A stretch of DNA of 52,636 bases, taken from a virus. Every line of letters starts with the position of its first letter. The first letter of the stretch is position 1. Shown here piece by piece: positions 1 to 8,320 of this stretch. The stretch is taken from the IMG/VR virus record IMGVR_UViG_3300008219_003648, positions 1 through 52,636 of that record; one strand, given 5' to 3'. The notes under the pieces were generated by a model that was not told where the DNA came from, ran no database searches, and saw only the letters and a program-made list of their open reading frames with translations. A program made the position numbers and the translations under genes.

Positions 1-1245
1 GATGGTGATCATTATGTTGTTAATGGAGAAAAATTATTTATCACCAATGCGATATGTGGCCGTCTTATTTCTTTAGTATGTATGATAGATAGTAAACCAC
101 AGGTTCTTTTGGTAGAACTACCTCCGGCTGAGAATGATGAATTTCAAACCGTTAACTATGGATTGCACGCATTGAAGCGTCTTCATAATAACGGTTTAGT
201 GTTTAAAAACTTCAGAGTCCCCAAAGAAAACCTCATCCAACTTGAGCGAGGCGATGGTCTTACAATAGCATATCATGGTTTAAATTTGGGTAGAATTTCC
301 CTCTGCGCTAATGCATCAGGATGTATGAAGATGATGTTGGAATCTATGATACCGTGGGCACACTATAGAACAACATATGGGCAGCCCATAAAGAACAGAG
401 AACTGGTGCAGAATAGAATTGGAAAATTGGCCGGATATATTCTGTCATCCGATGCTTTGGTATCATGGTGCTCATCCTTAATTGATAGCGGTTATCGTGG
501 TGAGTTGGAATGTATTATAGCTAAGACCTTTGGGTCTGAATGCCAAAAAGAAGCCGCAATAGATCTATGTATGAAAACACATGGAGGTAGATCTTTTTTG
601 GAGGGTCATGTAATTGGAGATAATATTCATGAGTTTCTTGCACCTCTTATTTATGAGGGTGAGGGCGATATGTTAAACATGGCCTTTTTTAAATCTCTCG
701 TTAAAGAGCATGGTCTCCAATACTTTGAGCCCATTGGCCAAGCTATGGCTAAGTCTGGTAAAAAGAATATGTCTCCTTTAGATATTGCCAAGAATTATAA
801 AACCTTTTTACCTTATGCTAAGTGGATGCTCAAGGAGACAACATACCATAAAGGTTCGATGCGTTTGGACGGCCTTCCTCAGGCTCTTCGGGCTTATGTG
901 GCTGTTGCGGCTAAAGAACTTCAAGACACAGGAAAAGAATTAAGCGCACTAATGAGAAAATACCAATTGAAATTGGGAGATAAGCAGTGTAGAATATCTC
1001 TATTATCTAGAAAGATACAACATCTTGTAACAGTGATTACCACATGTACTTATGCTTCTATGTTTAATAATGATGTTATTACTAAAACCGCTGAAGTGGC
1101 GTGTGATAATCTATGTAATAGTATCGGGGGTAGTAATCCAACAGACGCACAAATAAAACGTAGTGTACTGCTAGGACAACAAATTACTCACTGCGCAATC
1201 ATGAATCAGGAAGCAGACTTTGATTCTATTTTAATGAAATATTAA
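1..1245 (+). CDS. Acyl-CoA dehydrogenase, 3' part (5' end outside window)
   Basis: FAD-dependent acyl-CoA dehydrogenase that would introduce an alpha,beta double bond into an acyl-CoA. The frame is open from base 1 (DGDHYVVNGEKLFITNA, the typical middle-domain beta-barrel motif), so the gene starts upstream of the window and the first internal Met at 82 is not the start. Family signatures follow in order: the VPKENL and NLGRIS segments, WAHYRTTYGQPI, and IYEGEGDML around 652-675, whose Glu matches the catalytic base of very-long-chain-type enzymes. About 190 residues follow that Glu, more than in short-chain enzymes, so an extra C-terminal helical domain is present as in VLCAD/ACAD9-like proteins. 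It sits 5 nt before a glycosyltransferase-like gene. Family is sure; substrate is unknown. A beta-oxidation-type gene is unexpected in a phage. Confidence 0.88.
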   Translation, partial: DGDHYVVNGEKLFITNAICGRLISLVCMIDSKPQVLLVELPPAENDEFQTVNYGLHALKRLHNNGLVFKNFRVPKENLIQLERGDGLTIAYHGLNLGRISLCANASGCMKMMLESMIPWAHYRTTYGQPIKNRELVQNRIGKLAGYILSSDALVSWCSSLIDSGYRGELECIIAKTFGSECQKEAAIDLCMKTHGGRSFLEGHVIGDNIHEFLAPLIYEGEGDMLNMAFFKSLVKEHGLQYFEPIGQAMAKSGKKNMSPLDIAKNYKTFLPYAKWMLKETTYHKGSMRLDGLPQALRAYVAVAAKELQDTGKELSALMRKYQLKLGDKQCRISLLSRKIQHLVTVITTCTYASMFNNDVITKTAEVACDNLCNSIGGSNPTDAQIKRSVLLGQQITHCAIMNQEADFDSILMKY

Positions 1246-1250
1246 GGTGA

Positions 1251-2132
1251 ATGGAGCGATATATTATAATGCTAGACATTACCGTTTTTATTCTTAAGAA
1301 TAAATTTCATACTGAAAAAAGAACCATCTCACATAACCATGACACTCTTATTAATTGCCATGACTCGCTCAAGATTGAGATAGATCAGTACAAAATCAAC
1401 GGTGAAATTCATGTAATAGACACAGAAGACATTCCCTGTCGTTGCCAATCTAATCTGATTTGTTTTCTAGATCAGAACATTTTTATACCATCTGATTTTC
1501 TAAATCGCGCTGTGGCTTTAAATAATCTTTTTAGAGATGGGGGGGTTTTTTGTGGACCAGTATACACTAAGTGGGAAGGTAAACCTTCTGGATTTGCTAA
1601 GTCCATAGAAAAAAATTACCATAAATATGATTTGCATTTTGGCAATAGTCAGGTTTGTGATATCACTAACGAGGAGCATAACTATCCCAGTTTGGTAGGA
1701 AGTATTGTAAGTGGAGCAGCCTACAATGAAGTAGGATATATGCCAGTATTATCCCCTCGTCACGCTTCTAGAGACAATAAGGGATTTATACAAAAAATAG
1801 CTCGAAAGTATAAAATACTATATTCTGTGGGTCTACTAAAAACTCAGTATCTTACCTCTGTCGATACAGAAATTGATATGTTATCTGACTATTATTATGA
1901 TCTTGGGTATCAGGACGGTGTTCTATTAGCCAACAAAAATATCAAAGATAAGCATAAAGAATTATGGCACAGATTTGTCAGTTCCCCGGAACTACTCGAT
2001 AATGAAATGCCTCGATGGCTATATGAAGATGATATAAAGATCAATGGACCGTATCTGGAGAAATTGGTTTTCTTAAAATGTAAATACCAAATTGGGTTGT
2101 ATGAAGGTATGATGGGACAAAAGTTAATATGA
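1251..2132 (+). CDS. GT2-like (GT-A fold) glycosyltransferase, divergent
   Basis: A 293-residue protein that I read as a divergent family 2-type glycosyltransferase. An N-terminal beta strand (ITVFILKN) precedes a segment LICFLDQNIFIPSDFLNRA, which resembles the strand and acidic metal-site region of GT2 enzymes (usually DxD), here reduced to LDQN. The C-terminal part (SRDNKGFIQKIARKY and YYDLGYQDG) resembles the acceptor-side region of phage and capsular GT2 proteins. No membrane segment is visible. A second ATG at 1269 is a possible start; AAGG at 1244 lies very close to the first ATG, whereas GGAG at 1253 lies about 12 nt before the second. The next gene overlaps by 4 nt. The donor sugar cannot be inferred and the enzyme could be inactive. 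Confidence 0.5.
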   Translation: MERYIIMLDITVFILKNKFHTEKRTISHNHDTLINCHDSLKIEIDQYKINGEIHVIDTEDIPCRCQSNLICFLDQNIFIPSDFLNRAVALNNLFRDGGVFCGPVYTKWEGKPSGFAKSIEKNYHKYDLHFGNSQVCDITNEEHNYPSLVGSIVSGAAYNEVGYMPVLSPRHASRDNKGFIQKIARKYKILYSVGLLKTQYLTSVDTEIDMLSDYYYDLGYQDGVLLANKNIKDKHKELWHRFVSSPELLDNEMPRWLYEDDIKINGPYLEKLVFLKCKYQIGLYEGMMGQKLI

Positions 2133-3094
2133 TAAGATTAGACTTATCTAGCTGTAAAGGTTTTGCGCACCACCGCTCCGGGTGGGGTTTTTGTATATCT
2201 CAATTAAAAAGCTTACATTCTAAATCTGGTATATTTGTTGATGATTTTATCGAACGGTCCTTTTCGTGGGAAGTCTCGTCTTATTACCATGGAAATAACC
2301 CCTACAATTTGCCATATCAAAAAGACTGGGTAGGTTTTATACATAATCCCCCCAATGTGCCAAATTGGTTTGATGTGTATAATTCACCTCAAGCAATTTT
2401 AAGTAGGGATGTATTTCAACAGTCACTAAAAACTTGTAAATGTTTAATTACATTATCTAAATATCTCAAAGATTGGCTTCAACCTAAAGTGAATGTTCCT
2501 GTCATCTCTATTAAACATCCCACAGAAATACCCGAGAATAAATGGACTCCTGAAAAATTCCTTTCGCAGCCTAGAATACCTCTAGTACAAGTAGGATATT
2601 GGTTGAGAAAGCTTGACGCAATTCAAAAGCTCCAATGTGGACCTCGATATCACAAGGTGTGGCTTCCAAGTAATTACGATTATGCGCTAACAATGCTGGA
2701 CACATATCAAAAAACACAAGAGTTATTTCGTGATAACCACTTTCAGTGGGGTGGTGTACAGATCCATAAGTTTCTTGATAATGAATTATTCGATGACATG
2801 ATGTGTCGATGTGTTGTGTTAATAGATTTATATGATAGTTCTGCTAACAATGCTGTAATTGAATGTATTGCTAGAAATACACCAATATTGGTAAATAAAA
2901 TTTCTCCCATAGTAGAATATCTAGGAGAAAAATATCCTTTATATTTTGAGTGTCTCACTGAAGCTTCCGAGCTTCTTACAAACACAAACAAAATATTTGA
3001 GGCTCACTCTTATCTTAAAAAGATGAATAAAACATGGATAAGTGGTAAAAGTTTTGTAGCATCCCTTCAGCAAAAATTACTGGATATAAAATGA
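2129..3094 (+). CDS. GT-B type glycosyltransferase-like protein
   Basis: A 321-residue cytoplasmic protein. The C-terminal half carries a GT-B nucleotide-sugar-binding signature: VVLIDLYDSSANNAVIECIA followed by RNTPILVNKISPIVEYLG, where the Asn/Glu pair replaces the E-x7-E of GT4 enzymes. The N-terminal half contains GFIHNPPNVPNWFD and ITLSKYLKDWL, like the first Rossmann domain of glycosyltransferases that scan for the acceptor. It is translationally coupled to both neighbours by ATGA overlaps (2129-2132 and 3091-3094), so it belongs to the same sugar operon. It may transfer a sugar within the glycan made by this block. Donor and acceptor are not readable. Confidence 0.6.
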   Translation: MIRLDLSSCKGFAHHRSGWGFCISQLKSLHSKSGIFVDDFIERSFSWEVSSYYHGNNPYNLPYQKDWVGFIHNPPNVPNWFDVYNSPQAILSRDVFQQSLKTCKCLITLSKYLKDWLQPKVNVPVISIKHPTEIPENKWTPEKFLSQPRIPLVQVGYWLRKLDAIQKLQCGPRYHKVWLPSNYDYALTMLDTYQKTQELFRDNHFQWGGVQIHKFLDNELFDDMMCRCVVLIDLYDSSANNAVIECIARNTPILVNKISPIVEYLGEKYPLYFECLTEASELLTNTNKIFEAHSYLKKMNKTWISGKSFVASLQQKLLDIK

Positions 3095-4212
3095 GCGACA
3101 TCCCAGATCTAGACCGACGCAATAAAGCATTAGATGATTCTATTAACAAGAGGCCAGATCTTTCAAATAAATTCTGTGGACATCCTTTTGATAATTTTGA
3201 ACCGAGAGAGAATGGGGATGTGGGGGTGTGCTGTTTATCATGGCTTCCTTATTTGATTGGCAATCTTAACAATAACACAATGGAAGAAGTGTATAATTCC
3301 GAAAAGGCGCAAAATATTCGTCGAAGTATTTTAGATGGTAGCTTTAAATACTGTGATCATCGAGTATGTCCCCTTATACAAAACAACAGCTTACCAGAAA
3401 AGGATAAAATAACCTATCCCAGACACAAAGATATCATAGATAATAATAAGGTTATTATCAATCACCCGACCCATATTAATTTTTTACAAGATGATTCATG
3501 TAATCTTTCATGCCCTAGTTGTCGCATTCAAAAAATAAATTTTCATACCGGCGCGATATATGAGCAACGGCTAAAGGTACATCAAAATCTTGTCGACTGT
3601 TTATTGTCTAAGGATTTAGTTGATGGTTGTTCAATTAACATAACGGGATCTGGAGATCCGTTTGCCTCCAAAATTTTTAGAGACTTTTTATTGGAATTTG
3701 ACGGCAAAAAATACCCCAATGTTATGATTGATCTACAAACAAATGGTGTTATGTTTACACCGGCCATGTGGGAAAAAATACATAAAATGCATGATAATAT
3801 ACGTATTGTAATGATCTCATTCGATGCTGCTTTACCATCAACCTATAAAGTAACACGACGAGATGGAAATTGGGATTTGTTAGTAGAAAATGTAAAATTT
3901 TTATCAAACAAACATAGAGAAGGATATATGCAAGAGCTTCGATTAGATTTTGTGGTACAAGATTTAAATTATAAAGAAATGCCACACTTTGTTACATTGG
4001 CTAAATTCTTTGGCAACATTGATCATGTAAATTTTTCTATGGTGACTGACTGGGGAACGTGGGACAATGATACTTTTAAACAAAGAGCTATTTGGGGCGC
4101 ATCACATCCAGAATTTAAGGAGTTTATGGGTGTCCTGCGGAGCGAAGAGTTGCACGATCCAATGGTGGATATGTCTAATCTTCAGGCATATTTTGATGAG
4201 GCTAATAAATGA
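3091..4212 (+). CDS. Radical SAM protein with N-terminal SPASM-like Cys region
   Basis: A radical S-adenosylmethionine enzyme of 373 residues. The [4Fe-4S] motif CxxxCxxC is C137-C141-C144 (CNLSCPSCR), followed by NITGSGDP (the usual GGE-like position) and LQTNGVMF, VMISFDAA and RRDGNWD segments of the radical SAM barrel. Before the core is a Cys-rich stretch (C29, C47, C48, C88, C93) in the context GDVGVCCLSW, IGNLNNNTMEEVY and CDHRVCP. That pattern resembles the SPASM/Twitch auxiliary-cluster domain that normally lies after the core, so the domain order appears permuted. The gene is embedded between glycosyltransferases with ATGA junctions on both sides, suggesting a role in sugar or glycan modification. 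The substrate is unknown. Confidence 0.85.
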   Translation: MSDIPDLDRRNKALDDSINKRPDLSNKFCGHPFDNFEPRENGDVGVCCLSWLPYLIGNLNNNTMEEVYNSEKAQNIRRSILDGSFKYCDHRVCPLIQNNSLPEKDKITYPRHKDIIDNNKVIINHPTHINFLQDDSCNLSCPSCRIQKINFHTGAIYEQRLKVHQNLVDCLLSKDLVDGCSINITGSGDPFASKIFRDFLLEFDGKKYPNVMIDLQTNGVMFTPAMWEKIHKMHDNIRIVMISFDAALPSTYKVTRRDGNWDLLVENVKFLSNKHREGYMQELRLDFVVQDLNYKEMPHFVTLAKFFGNIDHVNFSMVTDWGTWDNDTFKQRAIWGASHPEFKEFMGVLRSEELHDPMVDMSNLQAYFDEANK

Positions 4213-5123
4213 AAATAGCAGTTTGTTTTGCGGGAATGCCTAGATATTATGATAAGTGCTGCGATTCACTCTTAAGCTACTTTAATCTAGATGGAATAGA
4301 GGTAGATTTTTTTATACATTCATGGACCAATATTTGGTATCACCCCAAAGTCGGAAATAACACGGTAACAAATCAAGATCAACAATTCTTGGAGACTGAA
4401 CTACATAGAATTTATACGCCCAAAAAGATGATAATTGAAGATCAACTGAGCAATATGGATATAAAATGTGCCATTGATTTAATTTCACAAATTTATTATC
4501 ATACTAGATGTTTTACGGAAATCCCACCCCCCATAATAAGCGATATAGACAATAAACATAATGAAGAATTTTTAACTAATAAGTTTCATTTTGGCCAATT
4601 GTATTCCGTGTCACGGGCTATTGAGCTAAAGTCACAATATGAACACGATGAAAATATTAAATATGATTTAGTGCTCCGGGCTCGTCTGGATAACTATATG
4701 GAACCCGTTAACCCAAGTCAATCTATACATAAAATTTGTAAGCAAGCCGCTGAACAAACATATATTCATTTTATTGGAGGAGGTTCGGCAAACTCTGAAA
4801 CTATATATTGTCAATGGATTTCTACACATGGGCAGATGCCTCATATAGGCGATAAGTTTTTTGGTGGCAGTTCTACAAGCATGGATATTTTTAGAGATAT
4901 TTTTAAATTTCAAATTGTCAGAATAATTCAACATCTTACAGGAAATAAACACGATTTCCAATTTACTCCTGAGGCCGTGATAGGAGACCTACTAAAACAC
5001 AAAAACTACATAGCGCATCATCATCTGTGGCCCGGTAATGTTGTGAGCTACAGAGACTATCATGTAGACATTGATCAAGAGTTTAATAATATGCAACTAG
5101 TATCTTGGGAAAACGAAAGATGA
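4209..5123 (+). CDS. Probable glycosyltransferase (GT-A like)
   Basis: A 304-residue protein starting MKIAVCFAGMPRYYDKC, with VDFFIHSWTNIW and YDLVLRARLDNYMEP. The FIHSW and LRxRxD pattern is shared by poorly characterised capsule-type glycosyltransferases, and the Asp in RARLDN would act as the DxD-like metal or nucleotide site. KFFGGSSTSMDIFRDIF and TPEAVIGDLL continue the usual C-terminal half. No signal peptide or membrane helix is seen. It overlaps the radical SAM gene by 4 nt and the next cytidylyltransferase start by 4 nt (5120-5123), so the three are co-translated. Assignment rests on motif resemblance only. Confidence 0.55.
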   Translation: MKIAVCFAGMPRYYDKCCDSLLSYFNLDGIEVDFFIHSWTNIWYHPKVGNNTVTNQDQQFLETELHRIYTPKKMIIEDQLSNMDIKCAIDLISQIYYHTRCFTEIPPPIISDIDNKHNEEFLTNKFHFGQLYSVSRAIELKSQYEHDENIKYDLVLRARLDNYMEPVNPSQSIHKICKQAAEQTYIHFIGGGSANSETIYCQWISTHGQMPHIGDKFFGGSSTSMDIFRDIFKFQIVRIIQHLTGNKHDFQFTPEAVIGDLLKHKNYIAHHHLWPGNVVSYRDYHVDIDQEFNNMQLVSWENER

Positions 5124-5566
5124 AATTTACTATATACGTGGGCGGAACATTTGATTTGTTTCATTATGGCCATGTACGACTATTCAGCAACATAAAGAAC
5201 GTATTCAAACACTGCAATCTTGTTGTTGCTGTCAATAGCGATAGATTTTGTCAGGAATACAAGCGGTCACCCATTATAAAAGATAAAGAAAGACTAGAGG
5301 TGGTTAAAGCTTGTAAAAACGTAGATAATGCTATTATTATACCCACTTGGGCTTCTCAGGAAAACTTTATAACTAAAGTTAATCCTGATTATATTATTTT
5401 AGGTTCTGATTGGAAAAATAAAAACTACTTCAAGCAATTGAATGTCACGCAAGAATTTTTAGACGAGATAGATTGCAATATTCTATTTATGCCTTATACA
5501 GAATCAATATCTACCACTGAAATAATAAAAAGAATCGAGACACAAAATGGGAAAAATGATTCATAA
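5120..5566 (+). CDS. Glycerol-3-phosphate/phosphocholine-type cytidylyltransferase
   Basis: A 148-residue nucleotidyltransferase of the TagD type that would join CTP to a phosphorylated alcohol (glycerol-3-phosphate is the best studied) to give a CDP-activated building block. Motifs: YVGGTFDLFHYGHVRL at residues 5-20 with the HxGH-like site (HYGH), AVNSDRF, RSPIIKDKERLEVV with the Arg/Lys used for CTP, YIILGSDW, and the terminal ISTTEIIKRI that mirrors the RTxGISTT signature. Length matches TagD (about 130 residues). I take the ATG at 5120, which overlaps the previous stop, over an upstream TTG at 5105. The context suggests it activates a glycerol-phosphate-like group for the glycan. Related family members use ethanolamine- or choline-phosphate. 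Confidence 0.82.
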   Translation: MKFTIYVGGTFDLFHYGHVRLFSNIKNVFKHCNLVVAVNSDRFCQEYKRSPIIKDKERLEVVKACKNVDNAIIIPTWASQENFITKVNPDYIILGSDWKNKNYFKQLNVTQEFLDEIDCNILFMPYTESISTTEIIKRIETQNGKNDS

Positions 5567-5753
5567 GTCAACTGAACAAATGGGTAATTTATTTACTTGT
5601 AATAATGTTTATATATCCAATTCGTGCCAAGAAATATCAATAACTCAAGCCATATATGACAGTGACATTCTTATACATAAGAATAATGTTATATTACCTG
5701 TGGGTCAATTGGAACAAATTCTTAAAAAAGCCCATAACGAGGAACCTATATGA
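5547..5753 (+). CDS. Small hypothetical protein in sugar block
   Basis: A 68-residue protein with no recognised domain. It starts inside the end of the cytidylyltransferase gene (20-nt overlap) and its stop overlaps the next glycosyltransferase by 4 nt, so its position suggests genuine translation. A second ATG at 5556 is also possible. The sequence has a hydrophobic middle (DSDILIHKNNVILPVGQL) and two Cys (CNNVYISNSC), but no membrane helix. Function unknown. Confidence 0.5.
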   Translation: MGKMIHKSTEQMGNLFTCNNVYISNSCQEISITQAIYDSDILIHKNNVILPVGQLEQILKKAHNEEPI

Positions 5754-6853
5754 TTAACTTAATAGCCCCTATTAACAGTCTGGGATATGGTATTGCTGGT
5801 CACAATATATTAACGACGTTTTATGCGATAGATGATTCCATCGCCCTATATCCCATTGCGCCTCCTGAACCAGAATTTGAAACACCAGTAGTTAAAACGG
5901 CTATAGAAAATCAAAAAGAACCAGCATTAAATCGTCCCTGTGTGAAAATATGGCACCAGCATGATCTGCACACCAGAGTAGGGAGAGGCATATATGTGGG
6001 ATTTCCTATTTTTGAACTGAATGAATTCAATCAGGCTGAAATTACGAGCCTCCACCATTGTGATAAAATATTCGTATGTTCTGAATGGGCCAAAGAAGTA
6101 ATGGTGAATAATACCAATTTTACTGATCAGGATGTCTATGTAGTTCCTTTAGGGGTAGATCTCAATATTTTTCAGCCCAGCACCCCTTTATCGAGACCAG
6201 CTACTATATTCTTTAATTGTGGAAAATGGGAGAAACGTAAGGGCCACGACGTATTATTGGATTGTTTTAATTCTGCCTTTGGGGTAGAGGATAATGTGGA
6301 ATTATGGATGATGTGTGATAATCCCTTTATAGGAGAACAAAATCAAAAGTGGCAAAATCTATACAAAACCTCCCCACTGGGGGCCAAGATTCGCATGATT
6401 CCTAGACAGCAAACCCATAAAGATGTGTATAATATTATGACACAAACTGATTGTGGGGTATTTCCATCAAGGGGTGAAGGTTGGAATCTGGAGCTGCTTG
6501 AAATGATGGCGTGCGGCAAACATGTAATAGCTACAAACTATTCAGCTCATACGCAATTTTGTAGCGAAGACAATTGTAGGCTAGTCAATATAGATAATCT
6601 AGAAACAGCTTACGACGGAGTGTTCTTTTCTGGTAAAATTGGTTTGTGGGCTGAGATATCTGATGTGCAAAAAGAACAAATTGTTTCACATATGCGTAGC
6701 GTGCATCAAATCAAACAACAAAATGGACTCCCGATAAATTACGCGGGAGTTAAAACGGCCGAAAAATTTTCATGGGAAAATTCGGTGCGGGAGATGATTG
6801 ATGGAATTCAAAACGCCACGCCAGATACTAAAAGCATACAGAGAGGGATTTAG
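5750..6853 (+). CDS. GT4-type glycosyltransferase
   Basis: A 367-residue retaining GT-B glycosyltransferase of the GT4 family. Visible signatures: the N-terminal glycine-rich acceptor loop INSLGYGIAGHNIL, CDKIFVCSEWAKEVM, VVPLGVDLNIFQP (inter-domain linker), FNCGKWEKRKGHDVL (donor-site Lys/Arg), and FPSRGEGWNLELLEMMACGK with the E-x7-E pair that binds the nucleotide sugar. Length is usual for GT4. It closes the first sugar block, and its last 53 nt overlap the start of the cysteine protease gene, a much longer overlap than elsewhere in the window. Donor and acceptor are unknown. Confidence 0.9.
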   Translation: MINLIAPINSLGYGIAGHNILTTFYAIDDSIALYPIAPPEPEFETPVVKTAIENQKEPALNRPCVKIWHQHDLHTRVGRGIYVGFPIFELNEFNQAEITSLHHCDKIFVCSEWAKEVMVNNTNFTDQDVYVVPLGVDLNIFQPSTPLSRPATIFFNCGKWEKRKGHDVLLDCFNSAFGVEDNVELWMMCDNPFIGEQNQKWQNLYKTSPLGAKIRMIPRQQTHKDVYNIMTQTDCGVFPSRGEGWNLELLEMMACGKHVIATNYSAHTQFCSEDNCRLVNIDNLETAYDGVFFSGKIGLWAEISDVQKEQIVSHMRSVHQIKQQNGLPINYAGVKTAEKFSWENSVREMIDGIQNATPDTKSIQRGI

Positions 6854-7718
6854 TGGGAGCATTTGCGATCCAGATGATGTATCCAACCTATTGGGTGAAC
6901 TTCCAATGCCCGTATTTGGGGCGGCTGCACATGGACTCAGAAACACCGGAGAGTACAAGCTCTCACTCCCATTTAAATCCCTCTTAAAATTTGATGGTGG
7001 TTTTGGGTCTGAACAACAGACTACAGGTGACTGTGTCTCTCACTCAACCAGAAATGCGGTTGATATCACACGTGCAGTAGAAATCGATATCAAGGGTGAT
7101 AGAGAACAATTTATGGCTCGTGGTGCCACTGAAGCCATATATCAGTCACGAGGACACAGACGACAAGGAATGTCTTGTTCTGGAGCTGCCAGATATGTTC
7201 ACCAAAATGGTGGTATCCTTCTTAGAAAAGACTATGGTGATGTAGATTTATCTACATATAATTCTCCCCTTGGGGCTCAACACCGTATTCCTGATAGCGT
7301 TTATCTTGACGAAGCGCAGAAACATCAGGTTAAAACGGTATCTCTTATTTCCACCATAGAAGAAGCCCGAGATGCTCTAGCTAATGGATATGCCCTATCC
7401 GTATGTTCTGACTATGGTTTTTCCAGTCGTCGCGATAAATATGGCATTGCTAAAAGATCTGGATCATGGAATCACGCTTTATGCTGGTGCGCAGCTGATG
7501 ATACACGGGAAATTTATAATGAAACTTTATTTTTAATCCAGAATTCATGGGGACTTTGGAATTCAGGAAAAAAAAGACATGGGCAACCTGATGGAAGCTT
7601 TTGGGTAAGAGAAGAAGATGCTCGTGGTATGTTGGCGGCTCAAGGAGCATGGGTCTTTAGTGATGTAGAGGGATTTCCACCAAGAAAAATTGACTGGACT
7701 TTAGATGAGGTATTTTAA
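6801..7718 (+). CDS. Papain-like (C1 family) cysteine protease
   Basis: A 305-residue cysteine peptidase of the papain fold. The triad is visible: C78 in EQQTTGDCVSHSTRNA (Gln oxyanion just before), H225 in SGSWNHALCWCAAD, and N248 in IQNSWG. The order Cys-His-Asn, the NSWG motif and the spacing are typical of C1 enzymes. No signal peptide or pro-domain is obvious, although about 70 residues precede the active Cys. GGGAG at 6789-6793 lies 7 nt before the ATG at 6801 and supports this start despite the 53-nt overlap with the upstream gene. Possible roles are processing of virion proteins or a virion-associated lytic or entry activity; the small membrane genes that follow favour a shared unit. 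The activity is well supported, the target is not. Confidence 0.85.
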   Translation: MEFKTPRQILKAYREGFSGSICDPDDVSNLLGELPMPVFGAAAHGLRNTGEYKLSLPFKSLLKFDGGFGSEQQTTGDCVSHSTRNAVDITRAVEIDIKGDREQFMARGATEAIYQSRGHRRQGMSCSGAARYVHQNGGILLRKDYGDVDLSTYNSPLGAQHRIPDSVYLDEAQKHQVKTVSLISTIEEARDALANGYALSVCSDYGFSSRRDKYGIAKRSGSWNHALCWCAADDTREIYNETLFLIQNSWGLWNSGKKRHGQPDGSFWVREEDARGMLAAQGAWVFSDVEGFPPRKIDWTLDEVF

Positions 7719-7719
7719 T

Positions 7720-8091
7720 ATGGCCACCAAACAAGACAATACTACAAAAGCAGTTATATCGGTAATTATTTTAGTAATGGGAATTTTTGGATCACGGCCT
7801 CATACATCAAGCGATAATGTAACTGATGATAACCTAGACACCATTATTAGTGAAGCCAATCAAGCCTTTGATTTAGCAGAAAAAAATATATTAAAGGTCA
7901 AACCTGATAATCCCGATGATAATATAGAGTGCTCATGTAACGGAACTGGCGTAATAGTACATGGCGACGGTCATGAAACACCATGCCCGTGTGAAAATTG
8001 CGATTGTGAAGCGCCCACAGCGCCCCCTGAAGAATGTGACGGGGTTATTATTAGGCGCGGCGGTTTTTTAAGACGTTTGCTTGGACGTTAA
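7720..8091 (+). CDS. Membrane-anchored Cys-rich small protein
   Basis: A 123-residue protein with an N-terminal membrane helix (AVISVIILVMGIFG, residues about 11-24) and a Cys-rich segment near residues 67-92 reading CSCNGTGVIVHGDGHETPCP then CENCDC. The CxCxGxG...CPC pattern resembles one half of the DnaJ-type zinc-binding module. The tail is basic (RRGGFLRRLLGR). I take ATG 7720, one base after the protease stop, because GAGG at 7707-7710 is 9 nt upstream; an in-frame ATG at 7705 is the alternative. It follows the papain-like protease directly and may work with it. Function unknown; zinc binding is inferred. Confidence 0.6.
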   Translation: MATKQDNTTKAVISVIILVMGIFGSRPHTSSDNVTDDNLDTIISEANQAFDLAEKNILKVKPDNPDDNIECSCNGTGVIVHGDGHETPCPCENCDCEAPTAPPEECDGVIIRRGGFLRRLLGR

Positions 8092-8119
8092 TTTTATTCT
8101 TTTTTATGGGAGTTGTGAG

Positions 8120-8302
8120 ATGAAGAACGCAAAAATATTGGCATTGTTGAAGTCTCGGAGGTTTTGGGTAGCTGCGGCTGGCTTGGTTACCGTTGTTGCT
8201 TCAGATACTATCGGTCTTGTTTTGGATACGGATCAGCTTGTGTCCTTGGCTACGATTGTAGTAGCGTGGATTATTGGTGATACTGTTCGTGAAACTACGT
8301 AA
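8120..8302 (+). CDS. Small holin-like membrane protein
   Basis: A 60-residue protein consisting of a basic N-terminus (MKNAKILALLKSRRFW), a first hydrophobic helix (VAAAGLVTVVASDTIGLVL), a short polar turn (DTDQ) and a second helix (LVSLATIVVAWIIG), ending DTVRETT. This two-helix layout with a positively charged N-terminus fits small phage holins or similar membrane proteins. GGGAG at 8108-8112 lies 7 nt before the ATG. Its codon use is rich in G- and T-ending codons, unlike the A-rich neighbours, which may reflect high expression or separate origin. Lysis function is a hypothesis from topology and context only. Confidence 0.55.
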   Translation: MKNAKILALLKSRRFWVAAAGLVTVVASDTIGLVLDTDQLVSLATIVVAWIIGDTVRETT

Positions 8303-8320
8303 TAATGGGGAGAAGGACTT

